Shown: positions 25,613-35,362 of the stretch, piece after piece
Layout: each line of letters begins with the position of its first letter
How positions within the stretch are numbered: position 1 is the first letter of the stretch
Assembly (NCBI GenBank): GCA_030532825.1
Contig: JAUNKK010000005.1
Location: forward strand, 1 to 64,000
From: Propionibacteriaceae bacterium
GTDB lineage: Bacteria; Actinomycetota; Actinomycetes; Propionibacteriales; Propionibacteriaceae
Direction of reading: 5' to 3'
DNA length: 64,000 nucleotides
Position numbers and translations under genes: made by a program
Notes under the pieces: generated by a model
What the model saw: only the letters and a program-made list of their open reading frames with translations
The model's database searches: none
What the model was told of the DNA's origin: nothing

Positions 25613-26848
25613 TCAGGCCCGGGAGGCGCGCTCCTCAAGCACCGTGGCGAATTCGCGGACGAGCAGGTCGATCTCCTCGTCCGTCACCACCAGCGGCGGC
25701 GCGAAGCGGATGGTCTGGCCGTGGGTGTCTTTGACGAGGATGCCCCGCTCCAGCAGGTCCAGGCAGACCTCCTTTGCGGTGCCGAGCGCAGGATTGATGT
25801 CGACGCCAGCCCACAGACCGGCGCCACGCACCGCCGTCGCCCCGCGGCCGATGGTGGCGCTGAGACCCGCGTGGAGCCGCTCCCCCAGTTCGGCGGAGCG
25901 ACGTTGATATTCGCCGGAGGCCAGGGCGTCACACACGGCGGCCCCGATAGCGCAGGCCAGGGGGTTGCCGCCGAACGTCGAGCCGTGCTGTCCGGGTTGC
26001 AGCAGCCCCAAGACCTCGCGGTCGGCGATCACGGCGGACAAGGGCACGATGCCCGCGCCCAAAGCCTTGCCGACGGAGATGATGTCGGGGTCGATGCCCT
26101 CAGCTTGGAACCGGAAGGTGGTGCCGGTGCGTCCCATCCCGGTTTGCACCTCGTCGCAGATCATGAGCACGTTGTGCTCGCGGGTCAGTTCCCGCACCTG
26201 ACGCAGGTAGCCCTCCGGGGGCACGATGATGCCCGCCTCCCCTTGGATGGGTTCGAGCAGCACCGCCACCGTCTCGGGCGTGATGGCTTGGCGCAGCGCC
26301 TCAATGTCGCCGAAGTCCACCAGCGTGAAGCCGGGCGTGTAGGGGCCGAAGTCGGCGCGGGCTGTCTCGTCGTCGCTGAAGCTGATGATCGTGGTGGTGC
26401 GGCCGTGGAAGTTGCCGTGCATGGCGATGATCTCACCGCGGTCCTGCGGCAGACCCTTGACTTGGTGGCCCCACTTGCGGGCGACCTTGATGGCGGTCTC
26501 GACGGCTTCAGCGCCGGTGTTCATGGGCAGCACCAAGTCCTTGCCCGCCAGCTTCGCGAGCTTCTCGGCGAACGGGCCGAGCATGTCGGAGTGGGCGGCG
26601 CGGCTGGTCAGGGTGAGGCGCTCCAGTTGCCGCTTGGCGACATCAATGAAGGTTGGGTTGCCGTGGCCGAAGTTCAGGGCCGAGTAGGCGGCCAAGCAGT
26701 CCAGGTAGCGGCGTCCATCGACATCGGTCAGCCAGGCCCCCGAGGCCTCGGTGACCACCACCGGCAGCGGCGAATAGTTGTGGGCCGTGTAGGTGTCGGC
26801 CTGTTCGATGGCGGCGCGGGTGTTGTCGCTGATGGCGTGCTGAGTCAC
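25613..26848 (-). CDS. rocD: Ornithine aminotransferase
   Basis: This 411-residue PLP-dependent class III aminotransferase converts ornithine and 2-oxoglutarate to glutamate-5-semialdehyde and glutamate. TYTAHNYSPLPVV at the start, LPMNTGAEAVETAIK near 105 and HGNFHGRTTTIISFS near 143 are RocD hallmarks. The PLP lysine is in DIISVGKALGAG. Length and motifs are canonical. No arginine-catabolism partner is adjacent. It is a single gene, convergent with the Cys-rich regulator. Confidence 0.93.
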   Translation of the reverse strand: MTQHAISDNTRAAIEQADTYTAHNYSPLPVVVTEASGAWLTDVDGRRYLDCLAAYSALNFGHGNPTFIDVAKRQLERLTLTSRAAHSDMLGPFAEKLAKLAGKDLVLPMNTGAEAVETAIKVARKWGHQVKGLPQDRGEIIAMHGNFHGRTTTIISFSDDETARADFGPYTPGFTLVDFGDIEALRQAITPETVAVLLEPIQGEAGIIVPPEGYLRQVRELTREHNVLMICDEVQTGMGRTGTTFRFQAEGIDPDIISVGKALGAGIVPLSAVIADREVLGLLQPGQHGSTFGGNPLACAIGAAVCDALASGEYQRRSAELGERLHAGLSATIGRGATAVRGAGLWAGVDINPALGTAKEVCLDLLERGILVKDTHGQTIRFAPPLVVTDEEIDLLVREFATVLEERASRA

Positions 26849-27021
26849 ATCGTTGCCTTTCCGGGAACATCAGAAAAGTTGCGGATTTACCGGGTCGGCG
26901 CCGAGTCATCGGCCGATCATGCGGCGCTCGACGCGCGGCGGTGCAGGGTCTTTAGAACGGCCAACGCTATCACGGTCAGGCAAAGCCACCTGGAGGTCGC
27001 CCATCCGCTGGACAGCAACCA

Positions 27022-27308
27022 TCATTTGCGTACGAAGACGGGCATGAGGCCGTCGAAGGTCAGTTGAGCACCCAAACCGTGGGCGACGATGACCCCAATA
27101 CCGGCGATGATGCCCAGCAGGACCACGGCGAAGCAGAATCCCGCGATCACCTTGCCCAGCCAGGTGGGGCGATGTTGACCCTGCGCATCGGCTGGCCCCA
27201 TAGCGAGCGCCCGAATACCCACGGCGAAGAGCGCGGGGAGTCCTGCACCAAGGATCAGCCCTGCCAGGAGGACATGCCAGGCTCCCTCAAGGGCAAGGAA
27301 GAAATTGC

Positions 27309-27312
<4 letters not shown>
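27022..27312 (-). CDS. Small membrane protein coupled to phosphate transporter
   Basis: From GTG 27312 this encodes 96 residues with two hydrophobic segments (HVLLAGLILGAGLPALFAVG and VIAGFCFAVVLLGIIAGIGVIV), a central hydrophilic loop and a basic tail. The GTGA overlap with pit means the two are co-translated. I do not recognise a family name. Small two-helix partners follow pit genes in many actinobacteria and may modulate the transporter. The long upstream extension of this frame lies in pit and is not coding. Confidence 0.75.
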
Positions 27313-28583
<1,271 letters not shown>

Positions 28584-29048
28584 GGTCCTAGTCTGTAGCG
28601 TTCGGCTGTGAATCGGGAAATCGAGGTGGTTTGTCTCATTCCAACCGCTCAGTAGATGGGAAAAATTGCAACGGAACCTGATCTCCGTTCCCCCACAGGA
28701 GTGACGTTTGGTCCACCCCAACGACGCGGCCCCCACCCTGGACGAGCCTGACCGCGTCGGCATCGCGGCCGTAGAGCTAACGCCACGAGCGACGCCGATA
28801 CCGAGTTGACAGATAGGGCTGTCGGTGCTGTCCTGCGTAGCCTACGCGCTCGACGTCGAACTAGTGGGGCGACGGCGTGGGTGGCTGGCCCAGAGTTCGC
28901 GTCGCACCCCACCTGGCCGCATTCCCTGTTCGCCGGCCTGATCCATGCAGGCCTGGAACGGCGCAGCGTTTTTCCGGGCCCAGCCGCCGTCTAGGGCTTT
29001 AGAGAGTCTCACGAAGGGACTCGCGTCGAGCCCGATAGGCTGGGCCTC
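28584..29048. other. Intergenic region without recognisable gene
   Basis: This 465-bp gap lies between the divergent pit and DUF3151 genes. Short ORFs exist on both strands but have no family features, no convincing ribosome site and no plausible codon pattern. It should contain both promoters. Confidence 0.5.
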
Positions 29049-29480
29049 ATGACGCAGCCGCATCCGAATCTCATGGCCTCGAACGTCACGGTGCACCTCC
29101 CTGAGGATCCCGCCGCCGCGCTCATCAAGGACGGCGACCTGCTGGAGATCACCGCCGCCCATCCGTCATCGTCCCTGTGCTGGGCGCTGCTGGCGGAGGC
29201 AAGCCTGGCCAAGGATCAGGCGGAGCACACGCTCGCGGCCTACGCCTATGCCCGTACCGGCTACCATCGCGGCCTTGATTCGTTGCGCCGCAACGGTTGG
29301 AAGGGCTCCGGGCAGGTTCCTTGGGAACATGAGCCCAACCGTGGTTTCCTTCGCAGCTTGTGGGCGCTGAGCGTCGCGGCTGGGCGCATCGGAGAAACCG
29401 ACGAGCAGGAACGCTGCGCCCAGTTCCTCCGCGACTCCTCCGAGACCGCCTATCAGCAGCTCACGACCGCTCAGGGGTGA
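29049..29480 (+). CDS. DUF3151-family protein
   Basis: This 143-residue soluble protein carries VHLPEDPAAALI near residue 16, the helical run HPSSSLCWALLAEASL and GYHRGLDSLRRNGWKGSGQVPW near 72. These are the marks of the actinobacteria-specific DUF3151 family as I recall it. Function is unknown. It resembles a short tetratricopeptide-like helical protein. The nitrilase-family gene starts 3 nt after its stop, so the two form an operon. Confidence 0.85.
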   Translation: MTQPHPNLMASNVTVHLPEDPAAALIKDGDLLEITAAHPSSSLCWALLAEASLAKDQAEHTLAAYAYARTGYHRGLDSLRRNGWKGSGQVPWEHEPNRGFLRSLWALSVAAGRIGETDEQERCAQFLRDSSETAYQQLTTAQG

Positions 29481-29483
29481 CGC

Positions 29484-30260
29484 GTGCGCATCGCGCTGGC
29501 CCAGCTGCGTGCCACCACCGACCCCCAGGCCAACCTAGCTCTGGTCGCCGATCTGGCTCGCCGCGCGGCGCAGGCCGGGGCTGCCGTGGTGGTCTTTCCA
29601 GAGGCCACTATGTGTTCTTTCACGCGGCCGTCGGCACACATCGCTGAGCCCTTCGATGGGCCCTGGGCCTCGGCTGTGCGGACACTGGCGCGCGATCTCG
29701 GGGTCACCATTGTTGCGGGGATGTTCACTACCGCGCCCGGCGGTAAGGTTCACAACACCCTGCTGGTCACGGGCTCTGCGGAGGCCCGGTACGACAAGAT
29801 TCATCTGTTCGACGCGCTGGGATACCGCGAGTCGGAGTATGTCACCCCGGGAGATCAGCTGACCACGGCTGAGATCAGCCGAGAGCCGTTCGGCCTGGCG
29901 ATTTGCTACGACCTCCGGTTTCCGCAGCAGTTCATCGACTTGGCGCTGGGGGGCGCACGGGTGACGCTGCTTTGTGCGTCGTGGGCGCCTGGGCCGGGCA
30001 AGCTGACGCAGTGGCGGGCGTTGGCGACGGCAAGGGCGATGGACTCGACATCGTTCATCGTGGCGGTGGATCAAGCGGCATCGGGCGACGTTGAGGCCGC
30101 GGGTCCGCCAACTGGGATCGGCCACTCGATGGCGGTCGACCCGACGGGCCGCGTGCTGCTGGAGCTGGGCCCCGAGCCCGACCTCGCCGTCGTCGACCTC
30201 GACCTAGCCGAGGCCGACGCTGCCCGCGAAGCCCTCCCCGTCCTACGGGCCTACCTCTAA
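29484..30260 (+). CDS. Nitrilase-superfamily carbon-nitrogen hydrolase
   Basis: The protein has 258 residues with the Glu-Lys-Cys triad: Glu in VVVFPEATM, Lys in RYDKIHLFD and Cys in AICYDLRFPQQ. The DALGYRESEYVTPG loop is typical of the branch that includes deaminated-glutathione amidase and omega-amidase, but the substrate cannot be fixed from sequence. Its last 150 bp are duplicated in degenerate form at 35180-35335 behind serS. The start is ATG or GTG-type at 29484, 3 nt after the DUF3151 stop. Confidence 0.88.
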   Translation: MRIALAQLRATTDPQANLALVADLARRAAQAGAAVVVFPEATMCSFTRPSAHIAEPFDGPWASAVRTLARDLGVTIVAGMFTTAPGGKVHNTLLVTGSAEARYDKIHLFDALGYRESEYVTPGDQLTTAEISREPFGLAICYDLRFPQQFIDLALGGARVTLLCASWAPGPGKLTQWRALATARAMDSTSFIVAVDQAASGDVEAAGPPTGIGHSMAVDPTGRVLLELGPEPDLAVVDLDLAEADAAREALPVLRAYL

Positions 30261-30320
30261 GCCGCCAGCACTGCCCCAGCACCATGAGCAACGACGCCAC
30301 ATAGAAGAGCAGATCGTAGC

Positions 30321-30350
30321 TTGACACCACCATCATCGACATGGCATAGT
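30321..30350 (+). promoter_or_regulatory. Sigma-70-like promoter of the secreted-protein island
   Basis: A consensus TTGACA at 30321-30326 is followed after 18 nt by CATAGT (30345-30350). It lies about 80 nt upstream of the first island gene. It is one of the clearest promoter-like sequences in the window. Confidence 0.5.
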
Positions 30351-30386
30351 CGCGAATGACCCCAACTACGGGGCAAGCAGAAAGAT

Positions 30387-30422
30387 AAGGAGACGCCAAG
30401 AAGACCAAGAAGACAAGGAGAC
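30387..30422 (+). promoter_or_regulatory. Purine-rich leader with duplicated Shine-Dalgarno
   Basis: AAGGAGAC occurs at 30387-30394 and again at 30415-30422, with CAAGAAGA repeated twice between. The second copy is at normal distance from ATG 30427. The first could act as a standby site. The leader suggests high translation of the secreted protein. Confidence 0.5.
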
Positions 30423-30426
30423 AACG

Positions 30427-30945
30427 ATGCTCAAAAAGCGTTTCGCTGCGCTCGCCATTGCGACAGCGATGGGATTCACTGCTTTCCTCCCTAGCCGGGT
30501 AGCGCTGGCAAATGATGAAGGGCCCAACAATGAGGTGGGCTCCACGCAGGATGCGGGAGACGTCAGCCCAAACACATCCAACAGTGGGTCGGCCACCTTC
30601 CCAGACGGCAAGACGCTGACAGCCAATGCATGGATTCAGTCCTTCACATGGACTGGGTGTGGCAATTTCGCGACGTCAGCGGTAATGACTGCCTCTCCCC
30701 AGTGGATTGAAAATTCCACCGATTTCTATCAGATTGGCCTCGGAAGCCTCACCATCAAAGGTGTAAACATTGGGAGCAGCCGCACTAGCGACACTAGCCT
30801 GAGGTGGAAAAATACCAACGGGGCTAAGGGGTCGTATCTTAGCGGCAGCGTCTGTGGCGGATGGGGCGCCACCTATGTCGGCATGACAGTGACCGGCTCA
30901 GCTTTCTATAAGGGAAGCACCAGGATCGCCCAGACGCGCATCTGA
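30427..30945 (+). CDS. Secreted protein of unknown family, first gene of ABC island
   Basis: The product is 172 residues. Residues 1-29 form a Sec signal (KK-R start, hydrophobic core, cleavage after RVALA). The mature part opens acidic (DEGPNNEVG) and continues as a Ser/Thr/Gly/Trp-rich likely beta-structured domain. It has two Cys, in WTGCGNF and SVCGGWGA, that could form a disulfide. It heads a coupled operon with an anchored protein and an ABC transporter. A bacteriocin-like or cell-surface role is plausible, but I see no lactococcin-972 or lantibiotic signature. Base composition is clearly lower in G+C than flanking genes (48 percent in 30721-30780). Confidence 0.7.
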   Translation: MLKKRFAALAIATAMGFTAFLPSRVALANDEGPNNEVGSTQDAGDVSPNTSNSGSATFPDGKTLTANAWIQSFTWTGCGNFATSAVMTASPQWIENSTDFYQIGLGSLTIKGVNIGSSRTSDTSLRWKNTNGAKGSYLSGSVCGGWGATYVGMTVTGSAFYKGSTRIAQTRI

Positions 30946-30948
30946 TTC

Positions 30949-31386
30949 ATGCGTCACAACAAGTTTCGCTTTCGCCGCAGGGCCGCAACGGTGGCCGTCA
31001 TCCTCGTCGGCTTGGTCATCGTTGCGGCCGCGGCCCTGGCTGTTTGGCAGTTAGCCGCGGTCCGGGAAGCCGAACGCAATGCGATGGTTTCTCAGGAGTT
31101 GCTATCGGATCTGTCTAACCAGATCTCTGAAGGCGGCCTTGCGGAATTTCCGGAGCTCGGTGCTGAAAACACGGATGAATCACGAATCCAAGCCAGCTTC
31201 ATCGTGGCACAGATGGCCGAACCCCGGGTGGGAGACCTTCAAAACCAACTCTCCAAAGATCGCATCTACGAATACGCGACGGGGGCCGACAATCCCACAG
31301 TAACCCGGCTGCTCGCGTTCGGCACACTCCACTATCTCGGGGATAGCCGCTCAGAGGAGGGACGCACCCTGCCCAACAGGAGATGA
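30949..31386 (+). CDS. Single-pass membrane protein of the ABC island
   Basis: The protein has 145 residues. A basic N-terminus (RHNKFRFRRRAATV) precedes one strong hydrophobic segment at about 14-36, so an N-in single-pass anchor with an external helical, acidic domain is predicted. It starts 3 nt after the secreted-protein stop. Its stop overlaps the next start as ATGA. I recognise no family. It may be an immunity or adaptor protein for the exported product. The following gene may instead be the rest of this one after a frameshift. Confidence 0.6.
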   Translation: MRHNKFRFRRRAATVAVILVGLVIVAAAALAVWQLAAVREAERNAMVSQELLSDLSNQISEGGLAEFPELGAENTDESRIQASFIVAQMAEPRVGDLQNQLSKDRIYEYATGADNPTVTRLLAFGTLHYLGDSRSEEGRTLPNRR

Positions 31387-31835
31387 ATTCCCAACCGGAT
31401 CTCATCGGACCAGATACTTTGGCAGAGTACTTAGCGGTCGCCGAAGCAGCCTACGTCATTGACCAGGAGTTACCGCTACGGGAACTGGCTGAGTTCACCC
31501 CCGGAGATGATGAGCAATTACAGCGACTCGCCGTCAGCGCGCTCGGACTCAGACATCTCTTCTCTAATAGCAAGGATGTGCAGAATTTCTTTCCGGACCT
31601 GCGTCCCAAACTTGTCACATGGGCCAACGGAGACTATGAGCACATCCCGCAGTTTCTGTTGAGCAATATCGCGCTCAACGGCACCCCGGACAGTCCAGAT
31701 AGTAGGCAGCAGATCGTTCACGAGAAACAAGGTTGCAAATCATCCAAGATCTTCTTCTCAGTAGACGGCACTCCTTCCGGAGAATGCAGCTTGGTCAACA
31801 CGCACTTTGCATGGATGACGGGAGCCGTGCGATGA
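31383..31835 (+). CDS. Unknown helical protein, or C-terminal half of the preceding gene
   Basis: This ORF of 150 residues has no signal or membrane segment and is acidic and helical in its first two thirds. Two Cys lie near the end (GCKSSK, GECSL). The start ATG overlaps the previous stop as ATGA and has no well-spaced ribosome site (CAGGAG touches the ATG). The reading frame stays open back to 31347. A split gene is therefore possible. The same ATGA joint is also used at 31832 and 32497 in this operon, which favours true coupling. No family is recognised. Confidence 0.5.
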   Translation: MNSQPDLIGPDTLAEYLAVAEAAYVIDQELPLRELAEFTPGDDEQLQRLAVSALGLRHLFSNSKDVQNFFPDLRPKLVTWANGDYEHIPQFLLSNIALNGTPDSPDSRQQIVHEKQGCKSSKIFFSVDGTPSGECSLVNTHFAWMTGAVR

Positions 31836-32500
31836 CGACTACTCACCCTTCTGTCCAGAACGTGGTACACTGCCTCGAACTGTGCAAGTCTTTCAAACTG
31901 CGCTCCGGCATGATCTTCACATTGACTTGCCCAGAACTTGTCATTGAGGTCGGCCAAATCGTTCGTCTTGCTGGGGATTCTGGCAGCGGGAAGTCCACGC
32001 TGCTGCGCCTGCTAGGCCTTTTGGCGACTCCCGACACCGGCACTATCAGGATTAAAGGCGTTCAGGCCGATTCCTGGATAGCTCGTGATCGTCTTCGCAG
32101 CCAGCAGATCGGGATTGTATTTCAAGAGGGAAACCTGTTGAATCATCTGACGCTTCAGGACAACCTCCGCATCGCGCAACAAACACCAGCCAGCAAATAC
32201 GAGGAGCTTGTTGAAGCATTCAAGCTGCATGCCATCTTGAGACAACGGGCAAGCAAACTCTCAGGCGGAGAACTACAGCGAGCAAGCATCTGCCGCGCTC
32301 TGGTGAACTCCCCGTCACTACTGCTCATGGATGAACCGACATCCGCACTAGATGATACGCTGACCGCAGAGGTCAAGAACGTAATCCTACAGGCCCAGCA
32401 GGCTGGCGTTGCGGTGGTGATCGCGAGCCATGACCGCCGTCTCGACGGCATTGAGAACCTCTTGTTCCACTTTGATGCCGGGCAGGTGATGGCAGCATGA
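31832..32500 (+). CDS. MacB/LolD-type ABC transporter ATPase
   Basis: From ATG 31832 the ATPase has 222 residues. Walker A is GDSGSGKST, the Q-loop IGIVFQEGNLLNHLT, the signature KLSGGELQRASICRAL and Walker B LLLMDEPTSALD, followed by the switch His in IASHDRR. The pattern is that of the MacB/LolD subfamily that works with FtsX-fold permeases. The longer frame from 31733 lies in the previous gene. ATGA overlaps link it on both sides. It probably powers extrusion of, or protection from, the secreted island product. Confidence 0.85.
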   Translation: MTTTHPSVQNVVHCLELCKSFKLRSGMIFTLTCPELVIEVGQIVRLAGDSGSGKSTLLRLLGLLATPDTGTIRIKGVQADSWIARDRLRSQQIGIVFQEGNLLNHLTLQDNLRIAQQTPASKYEELVEAFKLHAILRQRASKLSGGELQRASICRALVNSPSLLLMDEPTSALDDTLTAEVKNVILQAQQAGVAVVIASHDRRLDGIENLLFHFDAGQVMAA

Positions 32501-33717
32501 AAACGGCTTTGCACAATCTTTCGATCCTCATCTCAGCCGATTTTCGACTGTTGCTTCGGATGAACCGAGCCATTGTCATCCTGCTGTCGTTGACCGTGTG
32601 CATCACGGTCACAATTCAGGCATTCGTATCTGGCATAGTTGCGGCTTATGCCAATCGTGTTGACTCAACCTCAAACCTATCCCTCGTCGAAATCAACACT
32701 CTTTCCACCCATACCACTAAGGAAATCACCCGAGATTCACTTGCCGAGGTGGCGACCCTGGACCACGTCGAATCCGTGCATCCCTGGTTTCAGCATGATC
32801 TAGACCTGGCAAACTCTGAGGACTGGCCTAACCCGGACGTTGCCCCCGATGTGATTTGGGCAACCACATATATGGAAAGCCGCCTCCCTAAAATCGTGGC
32901 TGGGCAAATCCCAGCGTCTGGTCTGCAAGAGGGTCAGATCATTCTGCCACATGAAGTCTCAGGAGGTTCACTAGATAAGCTCGTAGGACGGACAGTTGAA
33001 TTCGGCTATACCGTGGCTCAAGGTAGCAACCAAGGCACTTATGCGACACTTCCGCTGGAAGTAGTCGCGACGTACGACAACTCCGTTCCAGGCATGGACG
33101 GCACACAACCGTCATATATGACGGAGGAGCAGGTCGTCCAGCTATACGGAATCCAACCTCCGCAGCACTTCACTTTCGCCCATGTGAAGGTGGATTCAGC
33201 ACAGAATGCGCAATCCGTGCAGAAGCAAATTAGCGATCTCGGATTCTCGGTGACCGGCGGTGCCAATGATTTGTCAGACGCTGTTGGCATCGTCGGTACA
33301 CTCCGTGACGCAGACCGCTACAGCCTGCCCGTTTTGGCAGTCGCCAGCGCCATCTTCGGTTACTTTCTTGGCGCCGTGTGGCTTCGTCAACGCAGGTCAG
33401 CGATGGGGCTTCTACGTGCTATTGGCTGGAGCAGTCGCAGGGTGCTCGTGTTGATCATGGCAGAACTCCTGCTGCTGGCGGTCACCTGTGTGGCGCTTGG
33501 CCTAATCGGTGGTATCGGGGTCAGCCAACTGATTCCTCACCTCAGTCCGGAGCAGGATTTCCTCAGCACTGCCTTGAAGTCGTCAATTCCCATGCCCTCG
33601 CTCAGCTTTGTGTTACAACTAACGGGGCTTGTCTCGGCCTTCATGGTGCTGGGTGGCCTGCTCCAGGGCAGGCGAATCGCGTTCAGCGCGCCCGATGACC
33701 TCCTGCGGGAGAGATAA
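32497..33717 (+). CDS. FtsX/MacB-type ABC transporter permease
   Basis: The permease has 406 residues. One N-terminal membrane segment at about 25-45 (AIVILLSLTVCITVTIQAFV) is followed by a large extracytoplasmic domain at about 46-270. Three C-terminal helices follow at about 275-395, the MacB/FtsX topology. Such exporters act by mechanotransmission on peptides or lipoproteins rather than by classical channel transport. It is the last gene of the low-G+C operon. The next gene is serS, 184 nt downstream, in normal high-G+C sequence. Confidence 0.82.
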   Translation: MKTALHNLSILISADFRLLLRMNRAIVILLSLTVCITVTIQAFVSGIVAAYANRVDSTSNLSLVEINTLSTHTTKEITRDSLAEVATLDHVESVHPWFQHDLDLANSEDWPNPDVAPDVIWATTYMESRLPKIVAGQIPASGLQEGQIILPHEVSGGSLDKLVGRTVEFGYTVAQGSNQGTYATLPLEVVATYDNSVPGMDGTQPSYMTEEQVVQLYGIQPPQHFTFAHVKVDSAQNAQSVQKQISDLGFSVTGGANDLSDAVGIVGTLRDADRYSLPVLAVASAIFGYFLGAVWLRQRRSAMGLLRAIGWSSRRVLVLIMAELLLLAVTCVALGLIGGIGVSQLIPHLSPEQDFLSTALKSSIPMPSLSFVLQLTGLVSAFMVLGGLLQGRRIAFSAPDDLLRER

Positions 33718-33901
33718 CGCCCACGGAATCAGCCTGCTGAAGCATCCTCTTGCTCTGCTCTGCGGGGTCGACCTGATATGCCTGGCGGGGCTCGTCCAGG
33801 GACGTTGCCGCCGTCCGTGTGCTCGGTTGCGCGGTGTTTTTGTAGGCGCGGCAATGTGGCTGCGAAGCAGCAGGCTGGGCTTTCACATGCGAAGATGGAG
33901 C

Positions 33902-35173
33902 ATGCTTGATCCCGATCTTCTGCTCAATCGCACCGAGGCTGTTGCGTCCGCGCTCGCAGCGAAGGGTACTGCGCGTGAGTCTGTGGTCGCAGCTCGTGAT
34001 GCGCTCGTGGAACGGCGGTCGGTGCGGCACAGGCTCGACGAATTGCGTGCGGAATTGAATCGGCAAAGCAAAGTGGTGGGCGAAGCCATGAAGGCTCGCG
34101 ATTCGCGGGCAGAGACGCTGCGGGTCGAATTGTCGGATTTGAAGTCCGCGGTCCGCGAGGCCGAGCAGCGGGCACGAGATGCGGATCAGAGTTACGCCCA
34201 ACTCGCGCTCATGCTGCCGAATTTGCCTGATCCTGAAGCTCCCGTGGGGCTCGATGAAAGCGACAACATCGTCCTACGTCATGAGGGAACTCCGCGTGCG
34301 GATGAGGTTCCCCCGCATTGGGAGATCGCGGAGGCACAGGGTTGGTGGGAACCTGAGCGGGCCGCACGGATGAGCGGGTCCGGGTTCGCTATCCTTCGCG
34401 GCGACGGTGCGCGCCTGCTGCGGGCTCTTCCGCAGTACGCGCTCAACCTCCATCGGGACAAGTACACCGAGTTCGTCGTGCCGCACATGATGCTTCGCGA
34501 CACGATGGTGGGCACCGGGCACCTCCCCAAGTTCGCGGACGACGCCTACGCCACGGCCGATGACCGCTGGTTGATCCCCACAGGCGAGGTGCCGTTGACG
34601 GCGATGCACCGCGATGAGATCCTCGACGCCGACTCCTTACCGTTGCGCTACACGACCTACACGGTGTGTTTCCGGCGGGAGGCTGGTGCAGCTGGGAAGG
34701 ACACCCGAGGGATGCAACGGCTGCATGAGTTCCACAAGGTCGAACTCATGATCTACTGCCAGGCCGGTCAGGTAACGGCTGAGTTTGCGGGCTTGTTGCA
34801 CGACGCCGAAACGAGCCTGCGCGGCCTCGGGCTGCCCTATCGCGTCGTCGACCTTGCCACGGGCGACCTAACCTTTTCCTCGGCGCGCATTCACGACCTA
34901 GAGGTTCACAGCCCCGGGGTCGGGCGGTGGCTTGAGGCTTCCTCGGTCGGCAATTTCTCCGATTTCCAGGCACGGCGCAGCCATATCCGGATGAAGGATG
35001 CGACGGGCAAGACGGTGCCGGTTCACACGCTCAACGGGTCCGCCTTGGCGACGCCGCGAGTGTGGGCCGCGCTTCTCGAAAACGGCTACCAGGCAGACGG
35101 CACCGTCCGAGTACCCGAGGCGCTGACCCCAAACCTCGGAACCGACACACTGGGCGTGCCGCGTTTGCACTGA
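33902..35173 (+). CDS. serS: Serine-tRNA ligase
   Basis: The enzyme has 423 residues from ATG 33902 (MLDPDLLLNRTEAVASAL). ATG 33887 is possible. The N-terminal coiled-coil arm spans about 30-110. Class II motifs include FRREAGAAGKDTRGMQRLHEFHKVE (motif 2) and the motif 3 region NGSALATPRVWAALLEN. Reading the frame upstream to 33629 enters the ABC permease and is rejected. It is an essential gene sitting directly between the low-G+C island and a nitrilase-gene remnant that begins a few bases after its stop. Confidence 0.95.
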   Translation: MLDPDLLLNRTEAVASALAAKGTARESVVAARDALVERRSVRHRLDELRAELNRQSKVVGEAMKARDSRAETLRVELSDLKSAVREAEQRARDADQSYAQLALMLPNLPDPEAPVGLDESDNIVLRHEGTPRADEVPPHWEIAEAQGWWEPERAARMSGSGFAILRGDGARLLRALPQYALNLHRDKYTEFVVPHMMLRDTMVGTGHLPKFADDAYATADDRWLIPTGEVPLTAMHRDEILDADSLPLRYTTYTVCFRREAGAAGKDTRGMQRLHEFHKVELMIYCQAGQVTAEFAGLLHDAETSLRGLGLPYRVVDLATGDLTFSSARIHDLEVHSPGVGRWLEASSVGNFSDFQARRSHIRMKDATGKTVPVHTLNGSALATPRVWAALLENGYQADGTVRVPEALTPNLGTDTLGVPRLH

Positions 35174-35179
35174 TGGACG

Positions 35180-35335
35180 CGCCAAGCACGGGGCCCGTTG
35201 GGGATCGGCCATCCGATGGCGATCGACCCAGTGGGCAGTGTACTGCTGGAGCTGCGCCCCGAGCCCGACCTCACCGTCATCAACCTCGACCTGGCCGACA
35301 CCGTCCGCGAGGTCCTACCCGTCCTACGAACCTGG
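35180..35335 (+). pseudogene. Decayed duplicate of the nitrilase 3-prime end
   Basis: The frame reads GPLGIGHPMAIDPVGSVLLE, closely matching the C-terminus of the hydrolase at 29484-30260 (GPPTGIGHSMAVDPTGRVLL), and continues to EVLPVLRTW against EALPVLRAYL. Nucleotide similarity is obvious over about 150 bp. No start, catalytic residues or upstream part remain. It begins immediately after the serS stop and runs to just before the converging lipoprotein gene. Confidence 0.85.
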
Positions 35336-35362
35336 CCCGGCGGGAGATTGCGAGGCATCGGT

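Noticed and set aside
28806..28994. Small plus-strand ORF in the pit-DUF3151 gap
   Set aside because: No ribosome site, no motif, and overlapping frames on the other strand of equal quality.
30427..30945. Secreted island protein as a lactococcin-972 bacteriocin
   Set aside because: Size is larger and the repeated Tyr/His patterns of that family are absent. Only the ABC context is similar, so a neutral call was kept.
31347..31390. Programmed frameshift joining the two small island ORFs
   Set aside because: No slippery heptamer or downstream stem is evident. ATGA coupling is the simpler reading, although a plain mutation is not excluded.
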